Numbered from the stretch's first letter, positions 9,701 to 16,852 are shown. The stretch: DNA of 21,476 bases from Candidatus Falkowiibacteriota bacterium (GCA_903937325.1 CAIZYV010000070.1:1-21476); one strand, 5' to 3'. Made by a program: numbers and translations. Notes: generated by a model not told the origin, from the letters alone.

Positions 9701-11977
9701 AGACGCTCCGCCTAAATCAGCAGAATCGATAATACTGGCAGCCTTATTACCTTTAGCCCAAACCGGCCAATAATTATTAATCTTGCTGTTAACTAAAACA
9801 TCACCGATATTATCATTAGCAAAATTAGCACCCATCACTAAATTAGCTGTCGGTTTGACGCGCAGCATTTCTCTGCAGCCCTCATCAATAGCTGAACAAG
9901 AGCCAAGCTGACTATTGAAATAAATTGTGTCTAAAGGCTGTCCAGACCAAGCGACTTGTCCACTCGCAATATTATATACACCATTTGCAGAATAACGTTT
10001 GCAACCGGCGGCATCGGCGTTACAATCGCCGTAATCTAAAGTATTTTCCAAATAAGCGATTTTTTGACCACTAGCAGCGTTAGTGAAAGAACTGCAAGTA
10101 TTATTAATCGGCTGACAAGAAGGAGAGTCAAATTTCCAAGTTTGTTTTTCTGCCTGGCAATAACCGTAAACTTCACAGCTACCGTCTTCTTTTTCTTTAA
10201 CACAAGTTTGTTCATCGGCACAATAATCTTCAGCGCGAGAAATCTGCACAGTTTCTCGAGAGAGACCGTTGCTATCAATATCAACAATCGGAATAGTCGT
10301 CATTATCTGTGCACCGTAGCCTTGTTTAGCACAATAATTCTGTGGCGCTTTTAATACCCAATTCGGATCGATTAGACCGCGACACCAATCTTGATTGCGG
10401 ACATTAAAGCCAGAAGAATATTCATTATATTCGTCACTATCACTGAAACAAGAAACTAAATCAAGTAAAGATGCTTGCTCTCCAGCTGCAGCTGCAATTT
10501 CCCAACCAAGCGGGATCAAACGATATTTTCGCATAATCTGCAGATTACGCAAATTATATGAACTCTCGCGATAATCAGTGGTGAAAAGCCAATCACGATG
10601 CAAATAACCAGAGCTTAAAGCTTCGGCAACTGTTCTTTTTTCTGTAATCCCCTGCACTAGTTTATTATCTAAAACGCAATCGGTCGGTCCGGGATTATTG
10701 CGATCACGGCAAACGCTCAAAGACACAAGAATATTGTAATCAGCGCGTACACCGAAATCAGGTTCGATTATCTTGGCTACGCTTTCTTGAAAAGCAGTAT
10801 TACTATAAGCTACGTTTGGATCTGCATCCGCATTAGTTAAAGCATTACTATTATCCACCGATTTTTTACCCAAATTACTCATCAGCTTATTAAAAGCCGT
10901 CAAAGCTAATTGATTTAAGAAAACATTGGAAGCGTCGATAAGCGCGTCACCGGAAAATTCCGCCATGTTATTAATGTAGCCTTGCTGCGCCATCTCAGCT
11001 TTCTTTTCCGTGCTACCGGGGATACCCGTGGGGTTGCCGGCAATATCGCGGATATCAAGCCAACCTTTATCAGTATTCAGTTTCAACTGGCCCGTACTAA
11101 CTTCTCCGGCCATTTTCTTTGTCATATCAGAACGCAGGGCCATGTAAATACCCAAATCATTAGAAACGGGGTTAAAGATAGTGGCAAACTTATCAAGAAA
11201 ATTCTTTTCTTTAAAAATGTTCAAGCGGTTAACAGCATCATCCCAATTTGCCACTAGCTCGGAAGCGGTACAATTCGGCGCTTGCGGACGATTATAGTCA
11301 ACCAGGCCGAGAGCAATCGTTAATTTAGCGTTTAAAGAAGAAGGCTGGCAGACGGCCACGCTTTGCGCGGTACGACCGGCGGTTTTAACGCCGTCGGCAC
11401 CGACTACAACGGTGCTAGTTGATCCTCCGGTCGATTTATTGCGACAACTAAAATATTGGTTATTACATTTACTATAACAATCGTTCAGCTTTTCAGTATC
11501 ATCACCATTATAATCTTGGCAGTCGTAATAACACTTTTCATAAGTGTTCATGCAAGTGGCATCAGCCGCATCGGTCGAATCCTGATCCCAATTATTATTC
11601 CAATTATTAACCGCGTCTTCAATAAAAGAACCAGCCGCTTCATCACCAATTTGTGTTAGATAATCGCCCCAATCCATCGTGACAAACAAAGCCTTCTGCC
11701 CTTCCCGGCCGGAACCGATCATCGTTGCCGTATCATAGGCAATCTTATTTAAAGCAGTGCGAATCGCTTGTTGAAAAGCGGCCGCACCGCCTTTTTCGTA
11801 AGCCTTCTTCATGAAAGACCAAACTGGCGTCAAAATATTATTAATTGCCTGATTAAAATCCGTTTGAGCGTGAACAGGCAGAGGTCTCAACAAGAAGAAA
11901 GAAAAAAACAGCGTCGCTAAAAGAAAAAGTGAAGCAAAACGGCGCCGATAAAAAAAAGATTGAGATTGCTTATTCAT
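3785..11977 (-). CDS. Giant exported cysteine-rich multi-domain surface protein
   Basis: A single uninterrupted frame of 2730 aa. The ATG at 11977 is preferred over an upstream in-frame TTG at 11998, because the ATG places a basic N-terminus (MNKQSQSFFYRRR) before the hydrophobic core. Signal cleavage is likely after VHA, near residue 37. In order I see: an N-terminal helical region (about 40-130); a six-cysteine segment with mirror-symmetric spacing (142-178); a long mostly helical region to about 550; then nine C-x5-G-C motifs (652-1647). Four beta-rich, carbohydrate-binding-module-like stretches are interspersed (about 708-870, 1194-1367, 1659-1760 and 1909-2070), typically ending in motifs such as YLDNLVIS or YFDDINIEP. 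A very cysteine-dense patch lies at 2379-2426 and a PKD-like domain at about 2625-2710 (WGDGS at 2663). I count 110 cysteines. There is no C-terminal membrane helix or sortase motif. Surface adhesion or structural roles are inference. It follows the calcium-repeat gene by 38 bases. Confidence 0.85.
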   Translation of the reverse strand: MNKQSQSFFYRRRFASLFLLATLFFSFFLLRPLPVHAQTDFNQAINNILTPVWSFMKKAYEKGGAAAFQQAIRTALNKIAYDTATMIGSGREGQKALFVTMDWGDYLTQIGDEAAGSFIEDAVNNWNNNWDQDSTDAADATCMNTYEKCYYDCQDYNGDDTEKLNDCYSKCNNQYFSCRNKSTGGSTSTVVVGADGVKTAGRTAQSVAVCQPSSLNAKLTIALGLVDYNRPQAPNCTASELVANWDDAVNRLNIFKEKNFLDKFATIFNPVSNDLGIYMALRSDMTKKMAGEVSTGQLKLNTDKGWLDIRDIAGNPTGIPGSTEKKAEMAQQGYINNMAEFSGDALIDASNVFLNQLALTAFNKLMSNLGKKSVDNSNALTNADADPNVAYSNTAFQESVAKIIEPDFGVRADYNILVSLSVCRDRNNPGPTDCVLDNKLVQGITEKRTVAEALSSGYLHRDWLFTTDYRESSYNLRNLQIMRKYRLIPLGWEIAAAAGEQASLLDLVSCFSDSDEYNEYSSGFNVRNQDWCRGLIDPNWVLKAPQNYCAKQGYGAQIMTTIPIVDIDSNGLSRETVQISRAEDYCADEQTCVKEKEDGSCEVYGYCQAEKQTWKFDSPSCQPINNTCSSFTNAASGQKIAYLENTLDYGDCNADAAGCKRYSANGVYNIASGQVAWSGQPLDTIYFNSQLGSCSAIDEGCREMLRVKPTANLVMGANFANDNIGDVLVNSKINNYWPVWAKGNKAASIIDSADLGGASLGKVLLLESLGNSASSTISLFSDNASPLIPKNLNILSGETYTLSADVYLLEGDKVHAVLGSDYLAAAQTTDKNVWRHISITRNLQEKPLSELSFSLVAYSSTNRTRFAVRNVKLEMTAWDSGFSFYGAYKIYEKLIPPYLAAVCYINSNPSSPDYRLRDDAPAVCDNFARQCNREEAGCESYSEASTGFKVAAQAISSDYCDASCDGYNMYVSRASYFYAPQSEKIIPKNSASCSANNVGCSEFTNLDAVENGGENREYYSALKQCIKPGESCADFYTWVGTDESGYQLKALVLKKDNAGNPAVVSNDSSLCSAAIFNLPPSDPAFNPDCQQYYNKAGQISYHLSSATVTCSENCHSYRLSENNIDTTITAAAQCIGTDRFWKADLSACYVCQNGGLWSNQYQSCLYQAIPQEGKTCSADAAGCREYNGSLGNNTKLVDTYSFETGTDGWEGQCGDAALSSRVVSTNNGQSLLYDRGANANGTNHNTTCEQNSPITWLDHFLTGANAAPASYIRRFVGTSVQSGKAYSLKFTASAATAAQVSFAFLNGQDKMVYFNASESNPSGSFTVPGDNEWRTYELNLPELDHAVDNRESLIIVSNNDFYLDNLVISAINNRYYLIKNTSQVPDVCYYDMLDQYQGADYNLGCSLYQDRSFNSHYLRQFSRLCQDSAVGCELMIDTANYNDYKPGIWGDTNDNGNCDTGENDCVTVNGDRFFYAIYDKNKFCNNADLGCSRLGEASSAAAIDFSDVFKRNNPNVYGQALCSAGDAGCEAWQYTDGRGLSYFKNPGNNACVYRISTDPEKPGKAWYKVPVMRCDLSGNGKIDGTEKTGSICAVATDCADDKACLVDNNDYECAVSYLKTIGFGGSGNQLPVPSESAGLCEASSSGCSEYIDPVSAFSTNLIYRQVKTVIEPNKLYIFSVKTASSTIANDVTMDFDGGAVFTLQEDNNFSTIASSSLRIPANQPSKRFIFHSRGNNGVHVSGAGNGYEIVVQEAIVNYQLKQNLDKQSCNGIFNFDNGCVLFNERSMNGGQGLSSLSGGWNAAAGVDGQAPLVCSTGNCSANSLIKVRPDRVCSSWLSCLTYVTDPESGERTCFSLGECNRLNDNNECASFVSPDDSVISTSSEISKRDGYTVLNQYNLAKMKEVGLNTEAHFDFEASSPTLFCRQQGSTSGPCNFTKGITAESIIDSPKGAPTDYPAEGKAYLRVAAKEQISPHSSNSPILIQKNHDYYLNYLVNTKNSGLNAKVWVYTGSNPSSVVASATVAAPNGWERKILKIPAANLNNITTLYVYVGGDIVSGNSGAYVYFDDINIEPVLQINDNQYVAKECRLYPTQDATSCTSKNSQVVSDGLFGYCLQHDPANKDVCLMWYPIDKISASNQASRSVLGYQGAFPLNYCTEANGDFALVEKRIANKMWDKQTGNENAINFQTTFACSNNNSGITVSNTSECTCGTSTYCPAGYITVQQMDGGNHAGYCVPNLNLMLNSGVANQRVVTQRTIPGGNCSISYYEGWAKYDGLAKKDPTCDLAHSCVELNEATAADPSVRIFDYNHPTTDEEQLKLISSNDTDLVYYPTCNQFMQVVDSAGNNQAWAGRTSRESVYPQDTPTFFRDSSAYYGPSCYIPSTECITECECGIQCECGSTYEYCAAPCGQPGDCYAYGPNEPVDCSSTDPRKEQYPNAFNFERYGRNRELVPFGAATFPDDFNIFESEPIKFLNQYSKQIDQKIIAGRPYGCKGGSCNNIGHCSGNQNILCILDTSNSSSTSLINQRSCGSANGTCLPMWNGTKVADPQSGFSTVNIIRNIFLKDFADYKYSTSTLRYENINTSLTGVDPSVKCTDNKCHLTENDGNFQTYWHWIKPSITNIRLNGVRNNNGFRVFPGIYSLTFNTTIDLEQQPLKELTIDWGDGSLHTIIGQDNRPGISNPHQVYHYYKTASSSINIKIRVSDNWNKYCCVKNDGDCGPDASSCPGTN
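3850..4105 (-). other. PKD-like beta-sandwich domain in the giant protein
   Basis: Residues about 2625-2710 hold KELTIDWGDGS, then HQVYHYY, then INIKIRVSDN. This is the order of conserved segments in PKD/fibronectin-like folds (WGDG, a Y-x-H/Y-x-Y strand, and a final V-x-D/N strand). PKD domains are typically extracellular and bind proteins or polysaccharides. Only about 20 residues follow, including CC and three further cysteines. Confidence 0.65.
4700..4843 (-). other. Cysteine-dense patch in the giant protein
   Basis: Residues 2379-2426 carry 10 cysteines in 48 positions, including the string ECITECECGIQCECG with two C-x-C pairs. The density is well above the rest of the protein. It could be a knottin-like or EGF-like disulfide module, but no standard EGF spacing fits. 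Confidence 0.7.
7037..10024 (-). repeat. Nine-copy C-x5-G-C protein motif in the giant protein
   Basis: The motif C-x5-G-C-x2-[aromatic or large hydrophobic] occurs at residues 652 (CNADAAGCKRY), 694 (CSAIDEGCREM), 931 (CNREEAGCESY), 993 (CSANNVGCSEF), 1176 (CSADAAGCREY), 1425 (CQDSAVGCELM), 1484 (CNNADLGCSRL), 1522 (CSAGDAGCEAW) and 1640 (CEASSSGCSEY). Spacing is irregular (about 40-250 residues) because beta-rich modules are inserted between copies. The conservation is at protein level; the DNA copies are diverged. Confidence 0.85.
11444..11554 (-). other. Twin CX3C segment near the N-terminus of the giant protein
   Basis: Residues 142-178 follow the spacing C-x6-C-x3-C-x13-C-x3-C-x6-C, which reads the same in both directions. 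The sequence between is polar and helix-compatible. Twin CX3C motifs elsewhere, as in small Tim chaperones, form a helical hairpin stapled by disulfides; the same fold here is inference. Confidence 0.75.
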
Positions 11978-12015
11978 ATACGCAACAAATATTATCAACC
12001 AAAAAATAAATAAAA

Positions 12016-12666
12016 TTAAGGCTGCGTCGTTCCTTGAGCGGCCAACATTTCTCGATAAGCCTTCAGCAGTTCTTCGTCGCTTAACTGCTGCAACATCGCC
12101 GCGTCAGCACCACTGTTAATAAGTAAAGTGCGCAGTTGCGCCGCATCAGATCCGCCCGACATCATTAATTCTAAACCGCTATCGGTAGAATTATCCGAAC
12201 TGGTCGCAACTATATCGGCATTAGGTATTGAAATTGAAGTTGAAGCAATCGGCTGATTAAGTAAAAGATCTTCACCGGCACAAGTCTGGCCAATTGCGCA
12301 ATTAGGATTGCTGCCAGCCTCTATTTCCGCCCGATCACTCAAGCCATCGCTATCGGTATCGGCTAAATATATCGAAGTAGCATAAAGACTCTGTTCCTCT
12401 ATATCACTCAAACCATCCTTATCGGTATCAAAATTTATCAAATCAGCTTCAAAGGCTTGCAAACTAGTAGTATCAGAATCACCGCCCTCACTCGGGGTTT
12501 TAAAGGGTCCGGTTAAGCGAAAATTAAACTGCCAGAGCCACAAAATAAAAACGCCTAAACTGAGGACCGACAAGAATAAAAAGGCGGCTCGCTGCGGTTT
12601 AGGCAAACTTTTAAAAAATGAGAAACGGGGCTCATTTTTTGATGGCTCTTCAAGATTATCTGACAT
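12016..12666 (-). CDS. Membrane-anchored protein with two thrombospondin-3/EF-hand-like calcium repeats
   Basis: The ATG at 12666 is chosen over an in-frame TTG two codons earlier, giving 216 aa. Residues 1-26 are polar, residues 27-46 form one membrane helix (AFLFLSVLSLGVFILWLW), and the rest should be outside the cell. Two acidic repeats follow: DTDKDGLSDIEE at 80-91 and DTDSDGLSDRAE at 103-114. Such D-x-D-x-D-G-L-x-D repeats bind calcium in thrombospondin type 3 and related surface proteins. A C-x5-C pair follows (about 125-131), then a serine/threonine-rich linker and a helical C-terminal region of about 50 residues. It sits between rsmA and the giant gene, 38 bases from the latter. It probably shares a promoter with the giant gene, so a partner or anchor role for that protein is plausible but unproven. 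Confidence 0.75.
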   Translation of the reverse strand: MSDNLEEPSKNEPRFSFFKSLPKPQRAAFLFLSVLSLGVFILWLWQFNFRLTGPFKTPSEGGDSDTTSLQAFEADLINFDTDKDGLSDIEEQSLYATSIYLADTDSDGLSDRAEIEAGSNPNCAIGQTCAGEDLLLNQPIASTSISIPNADIVATSSDNSTDSGLELMMSGGSDAAQLRTLLINSGADAAMLQQLSDEELLKAYREMLAAQGTTQP

Positions 12667-12713
12667 AAGCAATCAAGGCTTATTAAAAAATTAAGCGAAA
12701 CAAGATTACTCAA

Positions 12714-12722
12714 ATTATAACA
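12714..12722 (-). promoter_or_regulatory. Extended -10 promoter for the calcium-repeat and giant genes
   Basis: The minus strand reads TGTTATAAT, a perfect extended -10 (TGnTATAAT), overlapping the stop codon of rsmA. Transcription would start about 40 bases before the ATG at 12666. No good -35 is present, as is usual for extended -10 promoters. It would separate expression of the surface genes from the housekeeping genes upstream. Confidence 0.5.
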
Positions 12723-13569
12723 CAAAATCACGCAACGCCGCAACTAAAAAATGCCACTGTTTGAGGCTTAAAGTTTCCGCCCGCGCTTTTTGATCGATGC
12801 CCGCCGCCAACAAAATTTTTTCTACCTCAGTCGCGTTAATATTTAAGCCGGCCACAAGATTATTTTTCAACATTTTCCGCTTCGCGCTGAAAGCTACACG
12901 GGCAAAACGGAAAAATTCTTTATCCGCCGCCAAAGAAGCAATTGTTGGCCGAGGACGCTCGTAAGTAAAGCGCAAAATCGCACTGTCAACTGACGGCGCT
13001 GGCCAAAAATCAGTCGCTGGCACAACTCGAATAATTTCCGGTGTGCCATAATATTGCAGCGATAGAGATAAAAGAGTCATATCAGGCTCTCGAGCGACAA
13101 TTCTTTCCGCCACCTCTTTTTGCAACATCAATACCAAAGAACGTGGTGGACGAGCAGAACTTAAAAAAGTTCGTAAAAAAATAGAAGTGATATTATAAGG
13201 CAAATTAGCCACCACTCGATATTCTTCTTTGTCTTTCAAATGCAAACTAGGATTAAACCGTAAAATATCTTCATTAATAATTTCCACATTAGTAACGTCT
13301 TGGGAATCGATGGCAATATGTAACAAAGCAGCCAATTTATCATCAAGTTCGACGGCCAAGACTCGCTTCGATTTTTTCGATAATTCAGCCGTTAAAAAAC
13401 CCAAACCCGGGCCGACTTCCATCACCGTTTCTGTCGGCGCAATCGCAGCCGCATTAATAATTGCCTTATAAATACCGTCGTTAATTAAAAAATTCTGGCC
13501 TTTGCTGCGAGCAGGCTTAATATCATAAAGGCGGCATAATTCTTTAGTTCTAGCGGCAATATTTTCCAT
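12715..13569 (-). CDS. rsmA: 16S rRNA (adenine1518/1519-N6)-dimethyltransferase
   Basis: RsmA (KsgA) uses S-adenosylmethionine to dimethylate two adjacent adenines in helix 45 of 16S rRNA during late small-subunit assembly. The 284-aa protein has the family start KGQNFLINDGIYKAI (residues 23-37), the SAM-binding loop EVGPGLG (51-57), an acidic residue pair after the second strand (AVELDDKL), and the catalytic motif NLPYNITS near 122-129. The C-terminal helical region contains KRKMLKNNL, typical of the family. Length is normal (about 270-290). It follows leuS by three bases, so the two are surely co-transcribed. The ATG start has no Shine-Dalgarno sequence. Confidence 0.95.
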   Translation of the reverse strand: MENIAARTKELCRLYDIKPARSKGQNFLINDGIYKAIINAAAIAPTETVMEVGPGLGFLTAELSKKSKRVLAVELDDKLAALLHIAIDSQDVTNVEIINEDILRFNPSLHLKDKEEYRVVANLPYNITSIFLRTFLSSARPPRSLVLMLQKEVAERIVAREPDMTLLSLSLQYYGTPEIIRVVPATDFWPAPSVDSAILRFTYERPRPTIASLAADKEFFRFARVAFSAKRKMLKNNLVAGLNINATEVEKILLAAGIDQKARAETLSLKQWHFLVAALRDFVL

Positions 13570-13572
13570 ATT

Positions 13573-16005
13573 TTAGATAACAAAATTAACTAATTTACCG
13601 GCGACAAAAATTGTTTTCTTAATTTCCTTGCCTTCCAACCATTTGACAATATTCGGTTCAGCCGCTGCGGTGGCGATCACTTCAGCTTCGCTTGTTTCCG
13701 CCGCTAAAGACAACTGTGCCCTTAATTTGCCATTAATTTGAATAATATAAATAGACACATCGTCCTTAATTAATTCCGGACGGAAATTCGGCCAAGTTGA
13801 TTTATAAATACTACCTTCCTGACCCAGGCTCTCCCATAATTCTTCACTCAAATGAGGTGCTAAGGGCGACAATATCTGTAAAAAAGAAGCATATTCAGCC
13901 GCTGAAAAAGGCCAAGCGTGAAATTCATTCTGATAATCCGTCAGTCCATTTACCAAAATCATTAAAGCAGAAACTGCCGTATTAAAATGAAAATTTTCTA
14001 TATCTTCACCGACTTTCTTAATCGTCTTATGTAATAGAGCTAAAAGTTTTTTATCGGCTAAAACTATTTTTTCCGGATTATTAACAAACAACAAATAAAT
14101 CTTTTCCAAGAATTTACGCGCACCAATCAGGCCATTAGTATTCCAAGCGGCTGCTTGATCAAAAGGGCCCATAAACATTTCGTAAACGCGCAAAGCATCC
14201 GCACCATATTTTTCCGCCATGTCGTCGGGATTAATTACATTACCCCAACGCTTGCTCATTTTTCTACCGTCTTCGCCCATAATCAAACCAACATGCTGCA
14301 GCTTAATAAAAGGTTCATCAGTGGAGACGACACCAATATCGAATAAAAATTTATGCCAGAAACGAGCGTAAATTAAATGCCGCGTCGCGTGTTCTGCTCC
14401 GCCAACATAAAGATCAACCGGAGACCAATATTTTTCCTGTTCTTTCGACACTAATTCTTTGTTATTATGCGGGTCAAGATAACGTAAATAATACCAACAA
14501 GAGCCTCCCCACTGTGGCATTGTGTTCGTTTCCCGATGCGCCGGTCCACCACATTGAGGGCAAGAAACATTTACCCAATCATCCATAGCAGCCAAAGGCG
14601 ATTCACCGGTTCCGGTCGGTTCATAATTCGCTACTTCTGGTAAAGTCACCGGCAATTGTTCTTCCGGCACCGGTACGACACCGCAAGCCTCACAATGAAT
14701 TAAAGGAATCGGTTCTCCCCAATAACGCTGGCGCGAATAAACCCAATCTTTTATTTTAAAATTAATTTTCCGGCTTCCCTGTTGATTCTTTTCCAGCCAA
14801 TCACTCATCTTCACGCGAGCATCAGCGGATAATAAAAGAGAAAATTCACCGGAATCATCCAGGCGACCATCACCGGTAAAAGCGCCTAGCAATTCGATAG
14901 CATCTCCAGTTAAAGGTTTAATCACTCGACGAATAGGTAAATCATATTTTTTGGCAAACTCAAAATCACGCTCATCATGAGCCGGAACAGCCATCACCGC
15001 GCCCGTACCATAAGCGTTAAGAACATAATCAGCGATATAAACCGGCACTTTTTCATTATTAAAAGGGTTGATAGCAAAAATACCCTCTAAACTGACACCG
15101 CTTTTTTCTTTATTTAAATCGGTTCTCTGTAGTTCTGTTTTATTTTTTGTCTTGGTTAAGTAAGCGAGCACATCAGGCCAATTTTTTATCTTATCTTTTA
15201 ATTCTTCGACTAAACGATGCTCGGGAGCTAAAACTACATAAGTACAACCGAAAATCGTATCGAGACGAGTAGTAAAAACAGCAATTGTCTCTGTCGAACC
15301 GGGAATCGCAAAATTTATTTCTGCTCCCTCGCTGCGACCAATCCAATTACGCTGCATTTCTTTAATTGCCTCCTCCCAATCGGGTAATTTATCTAAATCA
15401 GTCAGTAAACGATCGGCATAAGCGGTAATTTTTAAAACCCATTGACGCATTGGCTTCTGTTCGACTAGCGTCCCGCAACGTTCACAACAACCGTCTTCCA
15501 GATCTTCATTCGCTAAGCCAGTCTGGCAAGAAGGACACCAGTTTATTGGAGCAAAAGATTCGTAAGCTAGACCATGACGCCACATCTGCAAAAAAATCCA
15601 TTGTGTAAAACGATAATATTCTGGATCAGTTGTATTAATTTCTCTGTCCCAATCGTAAGAAAAACCCAAAAGTCCCAACTGTCGTTTAAAATTAACAATG
15701 TTTTTATCCGTACTTAAACGCGGCTGCGTCTTATTCTTTAAAGCATAATTTTCAGCGGGTAAACCAAAAGCGTCCCAGCCCATCGGATGAAGGACATTAA
15801 AACCTTGCATGACGCGCAAACGGGCAATGATATCGGTCGCGATATAGCCTTTTGGATGACCAACATGCAAACCGTCGCCGGAAGGATAAGGAAACATATC
15901 CAAAACATAATACTTCGGCTTATTTTTATCTTCGCCGGTACGATAAAGGCCGCTTTCTTGCCAGCGTGCCTGCCATTTTGTCTCTAAAGCGCGATGATCG
16001 TACAT
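13573..16005 (-). CDS. leuS: Leucine--tRNA ligase
   Basis: This cytoplasmic class I synthetase attaches leucine to tRNA-Leu, with a proofreading domain. In the 810-aa protein the first signature, HVGH, is at residues 47-50 within PYPSGDGLHVGHPKGY; the second, KMSKR, is at 582-586 in place of the common KMSKS. A four-cysteine group near residues 157-178 (CPSC then CCERCG) fits the zinc-binding insert of bacterial LeuRS, and a second CEACG lies further on. The editing domain is present in between, including TTRLDTIFG and the GTGAVMAVPAHDERD segment. It is slightly shorter than E. coli LeuRS (about 860 aa) but complete at both ends. It sits between exodeoxyribonuclease III (4-base gap) and rsmA (3-base gap) in a tight operon. 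Confidence 0.97.
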   Translation of the reverse strand: MYDHRALETKWQARWQESGLYRTGEDKNKPKYYVLDMFPYPSGDGLHVGHPKGYIATDIIARLRVMQGFNVLHPMGWDAFGLPAENYALKNKTQPRLSTDKNIVNFKRQLGLLGFSYDWDREINTTDPEYYRFTQWIFLQMWRHGLAYESFAPINWCPSCQTGLANEDLEDGCCERCGTLVEQKPMRQWVLKITAYADRLLTDLDKLPDWEEAIKEMQRNWIGRSEGAEINFAIPGSTETIAVFTTRLDTIFGCTYVVLAPEHRLVEELKDKIKNWPDVLAYLTKTKNKTELQRTDLNKEKSGVSLEGIFAINPFNNEKVPVYIADYVLNAYGTGAVMAVPAHDERDFEFAKKYDLPIRRVIKPLTGDAIELLGAFTGDGRLDDSGEFSLLLSADARVKMSDWLEKNQQGSRKINFKIKDWVYSRQRYWGEPIPLIHCEACGVVPVPEEQLPVTLPEVANYEPTGTGESPLAAMDDWVNVSCPQCGGPAHRETNTMPQWGGSCWYYLRYLDPHNNKELVSKEQEKYWSPVDLYVGGAEHATRHLIYARFWHKFLFDIGVVSTDEPFIKLQHVGLIMGEDGRKMSKRWGNVINPDDMAEKYGADALRVYEMFMGPFDQAAAWNTNGLIGARKFLEKIYLLFVNNPEKIVLADKKLLALLHKTIKKVGEDIENFHFNTAVSALMILVNGLTDYQNEFHAWPFSAAEYASFLQILSPLAPHLSEELWESLGQEGSIYKSTWPNFRPELIKDDVSIYIIQINGKLRAQLSLAAETSEAEVIATAAAEPNIVKWLEGKEIKKTIFVAGKLVNFVI

Positions 16006-16009
16006 ATAA

Positions 16010-16771
16010 CTATATTTCTATTCCGACAGGAGCGTGATCGGAGCCGAGCACCTGATCAAGAATAAAAGCTTTTTTTATCTTTTTTCTAAGTTTAGCGGAA
16101 ATTACAAAATAGTCAATCCGCCAGCCGACATTTCTCTGCCTAGCTCCTGCCCGAAAACTCCACCAAGAATATTGAATTTTATCAGGATAAAACAAACGGA
16201 AACTATCAAGATACGAAGCCGACAGTAAGCGCTCAAACCAAGAGCGCTCTTCTTTGGTAAAACCAGCACTACCCTCATTTTCCCGCGGCCGCGCCAGATC
16301 TATTTCCTGATGAGCGACATTAAAATCACCAGTAATAATCACTGGTTTTTTATTTTCTAATTTTTGAATGAATAAAAGTAAAGCGTCATTAAAAGCGAGC
16401 TTATAAGACAAACGGCCGAGCTCCGGATTAGCATTGGGGAAATAAACGTTTAAAAGATAAAAATCAGCTGATTCAATAATCTGCACCCGACCTTCATCAT
16501 CATATTCTGCTGGGCCAAAACCATTTTTAACCGTCAAACCGTTTAAAGATTCTTTCAATAAAACAGCCGTACCGCTATATCCCGGACGTTTTGCGCCATG
16601 CCAGAATGTCTGATAACCAGGAAAAGATAAACCTAATTTATAACTCGCTTCATCAGCAATTTTTATTTCCTGAAAACACACAATATCCGCTTTTTCAGAC
16701 TCTAAAAAAACGAGCAAATCTTTATTTAAAGCAGCGCGGATGCCATTTACATTCCAGGAAATAATCTTCAT
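16010..16771 (-). CDS. xth: Exodeoxyribonuclease III / AP endonuclease family
   Basis: This class II AP endonuclease and 3'-5' exonuclease acts in base excision repair. The ATG at 16771 is chosen over an upstream in-frame GTG because it gives the canonical family start MKIISWNVNGIRAAL. In the 253-aa product the metal and catalytic residues are visible: N7, E35 in CFQEIK, the GDFNV motif with D149 and N151, WRIDYFV in the C-terminal part, and the final catalytic pair D245-H246 in GSDHAPV. Length is normal for ExoIII. It is the first gene of the minus-strand train xth-leuS-rsmA, with a good promoter upstream (16853-16881). The gene order mixes repair, translation and ribosome maturation, as is common in compact genomes. 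Confidence 0.93.
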   Translation of the reverse strand: MKIISWNVNGIRAALNKDLLVFLESEKADIVCFQEIKIADEASYKLGLSFPGYQTFWHGAKRPGYSGTAVLLKESLNGLTVKNGFGPAEYDDEGRVQIIESADFYLLNVYFPNANPELGRLSYKLAFNDALLLFIQKLENKKPVIITGDFNVAHQEIDLARPRENEGSAGFTKEERSWFERLLSASYLDSFRLFYPDKIQYSWWSFRAGARQRNVGWRIDYFVISAKLRKKIKKAFILDQVLGSDHAPVGIEI

Positions 16772-16820
16772 AAATAAATATTGAACAAAGCCCCGCCAAA
16801 TAGCCACGAAAGAGCACTTG

Positions 16821-16829
16821 TGATATAAT
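16821..16829 (+). promoter_or_regulatory. Extended -10 promoter of the dsbA-like/por operon
   Basis: The plus strand reads TGATATAAT, a perfect TGnTATAAT extended -10. It lies 60 bases upstream of the ATG at 16890. No -35 match is seen at 17 bases. It is divergent from, and interleaved with, the xth promoter. Confidence 0.55.
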
Positions 16830-16852
16830 AAAATAAAATAAATCTATTTATA

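Noticed and set aside
11978..12015. Separate promoter (GATAAT/TAATAT) just before the giant gene
   Set aside because: The -10-like strings lie very close to the ATG, have no -35, and are expected by chance in this A/T-rich 38-base gap; the promoter at the end of rsmA is the better candidate.
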